DNA of 64,000 bases from positions 2,914,001 to 2,978,000 of the forward strand of contig NZ_CP166097.1 in assembly GCF_041228105.1 (NCBI RefSeq), given 5' to 3'. Origin of the DNA: Pectobacterium aroidearum (GTDB lineage: Bacteria; Pseudomonadota; Gammaproteobacteria; Enterobacterales; Enterobacteriaceae). The notes under the pieces are model-generated. The model made no database searches. It had not been told where the DNA came from and worked only from the letters and a program-made list of their open reading frames with translations. The position numbers and the translations under genes are program-made. Below, in pieces: positions 56,774-64,000 of this stretch. Each line of letters begins with the position of its first letter. Position 1 is the first letter of the stretch.

Positions 56774-56821
56774 AAAAAGCCCTAAAAACATAATGCAATC
56801 ACAGCATTACATTCTTAGGGC
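56774..56821 (-). terminator. Terminator of the pqiABC operon
   Basis: GCCCTAA and TTAGGGC (56779-56785 and 56815-56821) enclose an inner hairpin TAATGC/GCATTA, and the minus strand runs into TTTTTCATTATTTTC. The double stem lies 76 nt after the pqiC stop. Confidence 0.8.
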
Positions 56822-56897
56822 CTGATTAACGAGAAACCTGTCTTAGGGACTTCGTGTTTTCAAATCACAATCGGATGATGCAGAGCATGGCTAACGC

Positions 56898-57464
56898 TTA
56901 GTTCAGCGTCACGGCCTGCTGTGCAATCGACTGGGAAACCTGCTGCCAGCCTTGTGCCAACGTTCTGACCAGTGCGTCATAGCCATCTTCCGTTTGTGGT
57001 AGTACTACGCTGAAGGAGCGTTTAACTACTTTTCCCTGATAGGTCAGCATCCACTCTCCGCGCACGACAGCATTGCCATCATAGCGGCCGTGAAAACCCG
57101 TAACCGACACGTTCAACACCGCCTGATCGCTTCCTTGCGGCTGTGTGGTCACAACCCAACCGGGCAATTTATGCCCTAGATTAGTCACCAGCGCCTGCTG
57201 CAATTGCTGATCCAGAGGGCTGGCCCACAGGTTATTACTGGCAATGACATACTGCACATCGTTAGTCTGGTAGACCAATCCCGCATTGACGAGATAGTCC
57301 GCCACGCTGACATGTTCAACCCAAAGCGGGTGACCCTGAGTCACCGCCGCCTGCACTGTGTTGGTATCCGCGATGATCGGCAGTTGATAATACGTTTTCT
57401 GCGTACTGCTACTGCTGCACGCACTCAATACCAGCGCCAGAACCAGTGTCCATGCTTTCATCAT
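56898..57464 (-). CDS. pqiC: PqiC (YmbA) outer-membrane lipoprotein
   Basis: 188 residues with lipobox LSAC (Cys16) followed by Ser, a pattern for outer-membrane sorting. The mature part (YYQLPIIADTNTVQ, LWVEHVSVADYLVNAGLVYQ, NNLWASPLDQQLQQALVTNL) matches E. coli PqiC. It caps the PqiB channel at the outer membrane. The ATG overlaps the pqiB stop by one base (TAATG) with GAGGG upstream, implying coupling. Confidence 0.95.
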   Translation of the reverse strand: MMKAWTLVLALVLSACSSSSTQKTYYQLPIIADTNTVQAAVTQGHPLWVEHVSVADYLVNAGLVYQTNDVQYVIASNNLWASPLDQQLQQALVTNLGHKLPGWVVTTQPQGSDQAVLNVSVTGFHGRYDGNAVVRGEWMLTYQGKVVKRSFSVVLPQTEDGYDALVRTLAQGWQQVSQSIAQQAVTLN

Positions 57465-59104
57465 TATTTCGCCCTCTTCGGCTGAGGATCCTGACTACCC
57501 GAGGCCTCAAACACCAATGCGTTGCTTTTCTCGTTCAGGGTACGCAGCACAGGCTGTAGCTCCCGCAATACCTGATCTAACCGCTGCATATCCGCCACCA
57601 TCTTGTTATATGCTGGCGAGCCGGGCTGGAAGCCTTTCATGCTACGATTCAGTTCAAGCAGTGTTTTTTGCATATCTTCCGGCAGGTCCTGCATCGCTTT
57701 GCTGGACGTGAGCTTGTTTAGCGTCGCCAACGTTTTTTGCATTTCACGCATCGTCGCCTGACTTTCCGCCAGCGTCTTCGTCGCTTCATTAATCATCGGG
57801 TTCAGCGGCAAGTTGTTCACCTTATCGAGCACTGCCATCAGTTTCTGCTGAATCTGTGACAGACCGCCGTCAATGGTAGGCAGAATTGGGTAGCCATCCA
57901 GAACCAAGAGTTTTTTATCCACTTTCTCTTTTGGATAAAAATCGAAATCGATGTAGAGCGCTCCTGTCAGGAGGTTAGCCGACTTCATCGAGGCGCGTAG
58001 TCCCAACGATTGGGCTTGTTTTAGGTGCTGTTCAAAATCAAACGAGCCACCAATCTTCTTCTCGAACCGATCGGGTTCAATACGAATCAACACCGGAATG
58101 CGATAATCATCATCCAGATCTTGCTTCATATTTTTTGGGAAAAACGGCGCTTCGGCAACCGTGCCCAGTCGAATACCACGGAATTCAACCGGTGCTCCCG
58201 CCTGTAAGCCCCGGATCGATTCGCTGAAGAACAGCAGATACTCTTTATATTCGGTATACAGCGAGTCCTGAATGCTACGCTGGCTATCAAAGAGCCGATA
58301 TTGCGCCATGGTCTTGGCCGCATCGCCCAGTTCCCATCCTGCTGGGACATCAAAGCTGACGCCACCACTGAACAACGTGGTCAACGAGCCCATTTCGACG
58401 CGCATACCTTGTGCCGACATATCAAATGCAACGCCGCTGTCTTTCCAGAAACGAACATTGCTGGTGACCAACCCATCATACGGTGCTGAGATAAACAGCT
58501 GATAGCGCATCTTGCGCGCTTTCGGATCGAACTCGCTGGTTTCCACCGATCCCACCCGATAGCCACGGAACAGAACCGGATCGCCCGCATTCAGTTGCCC
58601 GGATTGTTCACTGTCCAGTATTACCCTGATGCCTTTCGCATCCGGCGAGGCCAGCGGCGGCGCATCCAGCAAAGTAAACTCGCGTTTCTCATCCTTATTG
58701 GCTCCGGGTTGGAGCTCAATATAAGCGCCGGATAGCAGCGTCCCCAGACCGGAAACCCCTTCCCGACCAATTTGTGGTTTAACCACCCAGAAAGCGGAGT
58801 CCTGCTTTAGCAGTTTCTCCATGCCATCATGCAGACGCGCTTTGATTTCCACTTGATGAAGGTCGTCGCTCAGTACCACGCTCTCTACCACCCCAACGTC
58901 TACGCTACGACTTTTGATGGCGGTTTTGCCCGCTTCAATGCCCTCGGCGTTGCTGGTCATCAGCGTGATTTGTGGCCCTTGATGACTGAAATGGTAAAAC
59001 AGTATCCAGGCGCCGATTAGCACCGTGACAATCGGCACAATCCAGACCGGCGACCAGCGTTTAATCGTTTCTACATCCGCAACGGCATGATTATCTTTCG
59101 CCAA
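57464..59104 (-). CDS. pqiB: PqiB, MCE-domain envelope lipid transport protein
   Basis: 546 residues from a TTG start at 59104, exactly the E. coli length. This start is chosen because AAGGAG lies 7 nt upstream; longer in-frame ATG starts lie inside pqiA and precede that site. An N-terminal membrane helix (WSPVWIVPIVTVLIGAWILF) is followed by three MCE domains (motifs KSRSVDVGVV, LFRGYRVGSV, EFRGIRLGTV) and a long helical C-terminal region that forms the needle. It bridges the periplasm to PqiC. It overlaps pqiA by 14 bp. Confidence 0.95.
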   Translation of the reverse strand: MAKDNHAVADVETIKRWSPVWIVPIVTVLIGAWILFYHFSHQGPQITLMTSNAEGIEAGKTAIKSRSVDVGVVESVVLSDDLHQVEIKARLHDGMEKLLKQDSAFWVVKPQIGREGVSGLGTLLSGAYIELQPGANKDEKREFTLLDAPPLASPDAKGIRVILDSEQSGQLNAGDPVLFRGYRVGSVETSEFDPKARKMRYQLFISAPYDGLVTSNVRFWKDSGVAFDMSAQGMRVEMGSLTTLFSGGVSFDVPAGWELGDAAKTMAQYRLFDSQRSIQDSLYTEYKEYLLFFSESIRGLQAGAPVEFRGIRLGTVAEAPFFPKNMKQDLDDDYRIPVLIRIEPDRFEKKIGGSFDFEQHLKQAQSLGLRASMKSANLLTGALYIDFDFYPKEKVDKKLLVLDGYPILPTIDGGLSQIQQKLMAVLDKVNNLPLNPMINEATKTLAESQATMREMQKTLATLNKLTSSKAMQDLPEDMQKTLLELNRSMKGFQPGSPAYNKMVADMQRLDQVLRELQPVLRTLNEKSNALVFEASGSQDPQPKRAK

Positions 59105-60467
59105 CGGCAGGCTCCTTATGAAGAACATCATTGCGACGATCCCACAACAAACGGGGATCAAACATCATCGCGGCAAACATGGTCAAAATCACCACGGCCG
59201 CGAACAGCACCGCCCCAACGGCGGGATAAATACTCATCAGGCGACCGATGCGCACCATCGCAGACAGGACGGCAATCACGAACACATCAATCATCGACCA
59301 GCGTCCAACAAACTCAACCATCTCATAGATGACATGCATCCGCTCGCTGTCTTCCGTTTTTTTGGTTTTGCCATTCGCCTGCCAACAAAGCCAGCCTAAG
59401 GCCAACATTTTTAGCGATGGCACCATGACGCTGGCGACAAAAATAACCATCGCAACAGGATAAGATCCCATTCCCCACAGCAGAATAACACCCGACATGA
59501 TCGTCGATCCCATGCGATCGCCGAAGGCTTCGGTCACCATGATCGGCAGCAGATTCGAGGGGATATACAGCATCACCGAGGTAATCAGCAGAGCCAGCGT
59601 CCATTGCAGGCTATGCTTCTTGCGAGCATGTCCGCGTGAGTGGCAACGTGGGCAGATTAACTGACTGGCTGGTAGAATAGCGGTACAACATGAGCACGAA
59701 CGCAGCCCTTGCGATAACCCGCTTTTCCCCAGAACCGGGAGCGCAGGTAATGCCGGGGGCGGCACGATATCATTCCACAGCCAGCGGCGGTCGAGGCTTT
59801 GAAAAGCCAGCAGTTGCAACAGACAGAACAGGACAAAAGGCACAAAACTGGTACCGATGCCGATATCGCCATAGGCCATTAGTTTGACAAAACTGACCAG
59901 CACGCCAGCCAGAAAAATCTCCGCCATTCCCCAGCTTTTGAGATGAAACAGCATCTTACCCATGCTTTTTTTCAACGCCAGCGGTAACGAGGCGTGCAGG
60001 CAAAGCAGAATGAGGGTCAGCATACTTAAGGCCGGAACCAGCTGAACAAAAAGCATAAACAGCGTCGCGACGCTGGCATAGTCTTCCGCCACCATCACTT
60101 TAGGAATTTGTATCAGGGTTATTTCGCTGGTGATTCCCGCCACACGCATAGAAACGAAGGGGAAGAGGTTTGCCAGCAATAGCATGAATAACGCGCTCAC
60201 CGCATAGCCAACCGGTCGTTTACGCGGTTCCGTCTGTCGACTGGTTAGTCCCGTTTTGCAACGCGGGCAGGTCGCCTTCTGGCCGTGCAAGAGTTCAGGT
60301 AGCTCCACCAGCAGGTCACACTGCGGGCAAAGCATATAATCATCATGGTGATGATGTTCGTGTTCAGAGCTATGCCCATGAACAGGTTCATGTTGAAGAT
60401 CGTGCTTGTGTTGATGACTCTGTTTTTGTTGAAGATCAGGGTCATGTCGATCGTGATGGGAACACAC
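59091..60467 (-). CDS. pqiA: PqiA inner-membrane protein with histidine-rich N-terminal extension
   Basis: 458 residues from a GTG start at 60467 with AAGGAG 7 nt upstream; about 40 residues longer than E. coli PqiA (417). It starts MCSHHDRHD. The first 43 residues contain 14 histidines and many Asp/Glu, where E. coli has only MCEHHHAAKH. Then come two zinc-ribbon-like CxxC pairs (CPQC/CPRC near residue 47-70 and CSCC/CPRC near residue 260) and two four-helix membrane halves. PqiA is the membrane partner of the PqiB MCE tunnel. The extension may bind zinc or nickel (inference). Confidence 0.95.
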   Translation of the reverse strand: MCSHHDRHDPDLQQKQSHQHKHDLQHEPVHGHSSEHEHHHHDDYMLCPQCDLLVELPELLHGQKATCPRCKTGLTSRQTEPRKRPVGYAVSALFMLLLANLFPFVSMRVAGITSEITLIQIPKVMVAEDYASVATLFMLFVQLVPALSMLTLILLCLHASLPLALKKSMGKMLFHLKSWGMAEIFLAGVLVSFVKLMAYGDIGIGTSFVPFVLFCLLQLLAFQSLDRRWLWNDIVPPPALPALPVLGKSGLSQGLRSCSCCTAILPASQLICPRCHSRGHARKKHSLQWTLALLITSVMLYIPSNLLPIMVTEAFGDRMGSTIMSGVILLWGMGSYPVAMVIFVASVMVPSLKMLALGWLCWQANGKTKKTEDSERMHVIYEMVEFVGRWSMIDVFVIAVLSAMVRIGRLMSIYPAVGAVLFAAVVILTMFAAMMFDPRLLWDRRNDVLHKEPAVGER

Positions 60468-60561
60468 GCATTATCTCCTTCAAAACTCGTCAGCGTATGA
60501 CTGAAAACCCCATCAATGCAGACATCACGCCTGCCTTGATGGGGTCATGCAATCACGTGGA

Positions 60562-62490
60562 TTAGCCGTTTTTCTGTGCTTCCAACTCTTCCCAACGTTC
60601 GAAACAGGCTTCCAGCGCGCTTTCCGCTTCCGCCAGAGCATTTAACACCTGCTGCGTCTCTTCGCGTGGGCGGCTAAAGAAACCCGTATCATTCATCTGC
60701 GCCTGCAGCGACGCAATGTCCTGTTCCAGTTGCTCAAGGCGTTGCGGCAACTGCTCTAATTCGCGCTGCTGGTTATAACTTAATTTCCCCGCGCTGCGTT
60801 TAGCGGACGGTGCGGTGCTCGCGGCCGTCGCTGACGTAGTTGCCGCTGGCGCACTCGTCGTTCTCAATGGCGTTGCCGTTGCCCGCTGCTGCTGTGCATC
60901 GTAATACCCACCGACGAAGCGGGAAATCTTGCCTTCACCTTCAAAGATCCAGCATTCGGTAACCGAATTATCAACAAACTGACGATCGTGGCTGACCAGC
61001 AGAACGGTTCCCTGATAACTTTCAATTAACTCTTCCAGCAATTCCAGCGTTTCCACGTCCAGATCGTTGGTCGGTTCATCAAGAATCAACAAGTTGCTAG
61101 GTTTGAGGAACAAACGCGCGAGCAACAGGCGGTTACGTTCCCCACCCGACAGCGCTTTTACTGGCGTCATCGCGCGTTTGGGATGGAACAAGAAGTCCTG
61201 CAAATAGCCTAACACATGGCGTGAACGGCCGTTGACCATCACTTCCTGTTTACCTTCCGCCAGATTGTCCATCACCGTACGTTCTGGATCGAGTTCGGCA
61301 CGGTGCTGATCGAAATAGGCAACTTCCAGCTTCGTCCCGCAATGTACGCGGCCGCTGATCGGTTCCAGGTCACCCAGCATCAATTTTAGCAGCGTGGTTT
61401 TACCGCAGCCATTCGGTCCCACCAGCGCAATTTTGTCGCCGCGCTGTACCTGAGCGGAGAAATTGCGCGCCAGGACTTTCCTTTCGCCCTGAGGGCCCTG
61501 ATCAACCAGATAGTTCACGTCTTCCAGCTCAAACACAATCTTGCCGGAGCGGGCGGCTTCTTCAACCTGCATTTTCGCCGAGCCCATCACTTCACGGCGC
61601 TGAGCACGTTCCTGACGCATAGCCTTCAGCGCACGTACACGGCCTTCGTTGCGGGTACGACGGGCTTTGATGCCCTGACGGATCCACACTTCTTCCTGTG
61701 CCAGCTTGCGATCGAACTCCGCATTTTGCAGATCTTCCACCCGCAGCGCTTCTTCTTTTCCTTCCAGATATTTATCGTAGTTGCCCGGCCAGGAAACCAG
61801 TTTGCCGCGGTCAAGATCGACAATGCGGGTTGCCATGTTGCGAATAAATGAACGGTCATGGGAGATAAAGATAATGCTGCCCTGGAACGTTTTCAGGAAC
61901 GTCTCCAGCCAGTCAATCGTCTCAATATCCAGATGGTTGGTCGGTTCATCCAGCAGCAGAACTCGCGGTGAACTCACCAGCGCTCTGCCCAACGCAGCTT
62001 TACGCAGCCAGCCGCCAGAAAGCGACGCCAGTGGCGCATCGGCTGACAGACCAAGCTGTTCCAGCACTTCGTGAATGCGACTTTCCAGTTGCCACAGGCC
62101 CTGATGCTCCAGAACATCCTGCAACTTAGCCAACTGATTCAGGTTCTTTTCGCTTGGGTCGCTCTCTACCAGGCGCAGCATGGCATGGTAATCTTTCAGG
62201 TAACCCGCCTGCGCGGCCACCCCTTCGGCGACAAAATCAAAGACGCTACCAGCAACATCACGCGGAGGATCCTGTTGTAAACGCGCAACAATCAGATCCT
62301 GCTCATAGGTAATACGACCATCATCCAGCGGGATTTCTTTGGCCAGAATTTTTAGCAGGGTAGATTTGCCCGCGCCGTTACGTCCAACCAGACAAACGCG
62401 CTCATTCTCTTCGATATGGAGTTCGGTGTTATCCAACAGCGGCGCATCGCTGAACGACAGCCATGCACCTGAAACACTGATTAAAGACAT
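60562..62490 (-). CDS. uup: ABC-F family ATPase Uup
   Basis: 642 residues with two ABC domains: Walker A GRNGAGKST and GPNGCGKTT, signatures LSGGW and LSGGE, Walker B LLLDEPTNHL and LILDEPTNDL, a linker of about 80 residues and a C-terminal coiled coil (about 565-642, QQRELEQLPQRLEQLEQDIA). The coiled coil binds DNA in E. coli, where uup mutants show raised transposon excision; other ABC-F proteins act on ribosomes. The start is 4 nt from the rlmL stop. Confidence 0.97.
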   Translation of the reverse strand: MSLISVSGAWLSFSDAPLLDNTELHIEENERVCLVGRNGAGKSTLLKILAKEIPLDDGRITYEQDLIVARLQQDPPRDVAGSVFDFVAEGVAAQAGYLKDYHAMLRLVESDPSEKNLNQLAKLQDVLEHQGLWQLESRIHEVLEQLGLSADAPLASLSGGWLRKAALGRALVSSPRVLLLDEPTNHLDIETIDWLETFLKTFQGSIIFISHDRSFIRNMATRIVDLDRGKLVSWPGNYDKYLEGKEEALRVEDLQNAEFDRKLAQEEVWIRQGIKARRTRNEGRVRALKAMRQERAQRREVMGSAKMQVEEAARSGKIVFELEDVNYLVDQGPQGERKVLARNFSAQVQRGDKIALVGPNGCGKTTLLKLMLGDLEPISGRVHCGTKLEVAYFDQHRAELDPERTVMDNLAEGKQEVMVNGRSRHVLGYLQDFLFHPKRAMTPVKALSGGERNRLLLARLFLKPSNLLILDEPTNDLDVETLELLEELIESYQGTVLLVSHDRQFVDNSVTECWIFEGEGKISRFVGGYYDAQQQRATATPLRTTSAPAATTSATAASTAPSAKRSAGKLSYNQQRELEQLPQRLEQLEQDIASLQAQMNDTGFFSRPREETQQVLNALAEAESALEACFERWEELEAQKNG

Positions 62491-62493
62491 CGG

Positions 62494-64000
62494 TTACTTT
62501 TCCTCACCGGCATGCGTCAGCAGCCAGCAGTTATGAATCTGACGATTACGAGCAAAATCTTGCGATTGGGTCTGCGCGGTAATTTCTTTGGCATTCAGCC
62601 CCAGCGCGGTCAGGCCGGCGCTATCCATCTGGAAACCGCGTTTATTATTCGAGAACATGATGGTGCCGCCACGACGCAGCAGGCGTTTGAGATCTTTCAT
62701 CAGCGCCAGATGATCGCGCTGGACATCAAACGATTCTTCCATCCGTTTTGAGTTAGAGAAGGTCGGCGGATCGATGAAAATGACATCAAACTGCTCATTG
62801 GCGTTATGCAACCACGATAGGCAATCCGCTTGAATCAAACGATGCTGACGCCCGGTCAGGCCATTCACCCGCAGGTTTTTCTCTGCCCATTCCAGATAGG
62901 TACGCGACATATCAACGGTCGTCGTTGAACGTGCGCCGCCCAATCCGGCGTGTACACTTGCCGTGCCGGTGTAAGCAAACAGGTTGAGAAAATCTTTGCC
63001 ACGGCTCATCTCACCCAGCATTTTTCGGGCAATACGGTGGTCGAGGAACAAACCGGTATCCAGGTAGTCAGTCAGATTGACCCACAGCTTGGCGCCAAAC
63101 TCTTCCATCAAAAGGAAGTCGCCTTTCTGTGCCAGTTTTTCATACTGGTTTTTGCCTTTCTGGCGTTCACGTGTTTTTAGCACCAGGCGGTTCGACGGTA
63201 ATTCCAGCACGCTCAGCGTCGCGTTAATCACATCAAACAGGCGCTGACGGGCCTTCTGGGCATCAACAGTTTTCGGTGGCGCATACTCTTGTACGACCAC
63301 CCAACTGCCGTAGCGATCGACCGCTACATTATATTCAGGCAGATCGGCATCATAGAGGCGATAGCATTCAATCCCCTGCTGCTTTGCCCATTTATCCAGC
63401 TTACGCAGGTTCTTACGCAGGCGGTTGGCAAAGTCTTCCGCGATTTGTCCTGCGGATTCGCTCTGCGTTTCTGCCAGTTGATAATTTTTCTGTACGCAGT
63501 CCAACGGACCGTTTTTCGCTTTGAATTGGCGTTCAGCACGCAGTTGCAGACAGCTCAACAGCTCCGGCGATGCGCTGAACAGCGAGAGCTGCCAGCCGCC
63601 AAAGTCGCTTTTCATCTTACGGCCCAGCATATTATGCAGAGCGATCAATGCAGGCTCACTTTCCAGACGCTCACCGTAAGGCGGGTTGCTGATGACCGTC
63701 CCTTTCGGACCTTCCGGCAGCGGGTTTTGCAGCTGTGCCGCATCTTTGACGCCGAAAGAAATCAATTCGGCCACGCCTGCACGACGCGCATTGGCTTTGG
63801 CGATATCAATCACCCGACGGTCATTATCCGATCCGAAGAAGCGTGACGTGGTTGCCTGCAACCCTTGACGGGCGCGCAGCTGTGCTTCCGCCGTCACTTC
63901 GCGCCACAGTTCGGCATCGTGTTTTAACCAGGCGTTAAACCCCCAGTGCGTACGATGCAAACCGGGGGCGCGATCGGCAGCCATCATCGCCGCTTCGATC
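62494..64000 (-). CDS. rlmL: 23S rRNA methyltransferase RlmL (RlmKL), 5' partial
   Basis: About 502 residues of the 700-residue bifunctional enzyme are visible; the frame stays open to the window edge, so the N-terminus is outside. The m2G2445 domain shows [15 protein letters not shown], and the C-terminal m7G2069 domain shows [19 protein letters not shown] and [17 protein letters not shown]. The protein modifies 23S rRNA in the peptidyl-transferase region. It lies upstream of uup on the same strand with a 3-nt gap, as in E. coli. Confidence 0.96.
   Translation of the reverse strand, partial: IEAAMMAADRAPGLHRTHWGFNAWLKHDAELWREVTAEAQLRARQGLQATTSRFFGSDNDRRVIDIAKANARRAGVAELISFGVKDAAQLQNPLPEGPKGTVISNPPYGERLESEPALIALHNMLGRKMKSDFGGWQLSLFSASPELLSCLQLRAERQFKAKNGPLDCVQKNYQLAETQSESAGQIAEDFANRLRKNLRKLDKWAKQQGIECYRLYDADLPEYNVAVDRYGSWVVVQEYAPPKTVDAQKARQRLFDVINATLSVLELPSNRLVLKTRERQKGKNQYEKLAQKGDFLLMEEFGAKLWVNLTDYLDTGLFLDHRIARKMLGEMSRGKDFLNLFAYTGTASVHAGLGGARSTTTVDMSRTYLEWAEKNLRVNGLTGRQHRLIQADCLSWLHNANEQFDVIFIDPPTFSNSKRMEESFDVQRDHLALMKDLKRLLRRGGTIMFSNNKRGFQMDSAGLTALGLNAKEITAQTQSQDFARNRQIHNCWLLTHAGEEK

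Noticed and set aside
59105..59161. Upstream ATG starts for pqiB giving 565 residues
   Set aside because: They precede the AAGGAG site, lie deep in pqiA and would make the protein longer than its family.

Overview
The window is a stretch of Enterobacterales chromosome. Gene order and protein sequences fit a soft-rot Pectobacterium-type genome; this is an inference from synteny and familiar protein sequences, since no search was possible. About 60 protein genes, one tRNA and one small RNA can be supported. I see no prophage, insertion sequence or CRISPR array.

Layout. (1) 1-25.4 kb follows the Escherichia coli 41-42 min order with losses and additions: letB (5' end outside the window), rsmF, yebW, a patch of small or secreted accessory genes (extensin-like, Ldh-type dehydrogenase, DUF1471, cupin and excalibur proteins), a cold-shock gene with its cspA-type leader, the sRNA sdsR, yebY, ftnA, holE, ptrB, purT, then central carbon genes (eda, zwf, hexR, pykA), lpxM, mepM and znuACB. 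(2) 25.5-30.3 kb is an accessory sugar block: a LacI-type repressor, a cellobiose-type PTS IIC, a PTS IIA and a LamB-type porin. It has no IIB and no hydrolase. (3) 30.4-45.0 kb returns to the core: ruvBA, ruvC, yebC, nudB, aspS, an EAL-HDOD gene, yecE, yecN, cmoAB, cutC, yecM, argS. (4) At 45.0/45.1 kb argS meets murJ, joining two regions that are separate in E. coli and are bordered there by flagellar genes. Then follow mviM, yceH, rimJ, mdtH, grxB, yceB, ycdYX and tRNA-Ser(GGA). (5) After the tRNA come 2.4 copies of a 168-169 bp tandem repeat, a chemoreceptor gene, rmf, pqiCBA, uup and rlmL (5' end outside the window).

How the genes work together. zwf, eda, hexR and pykA form a HexR-centred carbon module; zwf carries a palindromic HexR box, and edd is absent between zwf and eda, so eda probably serves hexuronate/pectin catabolism through KDPG. 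znuA and znuCB diverge from a Zur-like palindrome. purT has a consensus PurR box. LetB and PqiABC, both MCE-type envelope lipid-transport systems, sit near opposite ends of the window. cmoA-cmoB, rsmF, rlmL, aspS and argS are translation genes.

Most unusual points: the tRNA-Ser tail array, in which each full unit carries its own terminator and an arginine-rich reading frame (resembling the E. coli tyrT tail); the incomplete PTS locus with paired operators and structured leaders; three states of ERIC elements (full length, internally deleted, end remnant); five tandem duplications of 15-18 bp placed against gene ends; and a histidine-rich N-terminus on PqiA.
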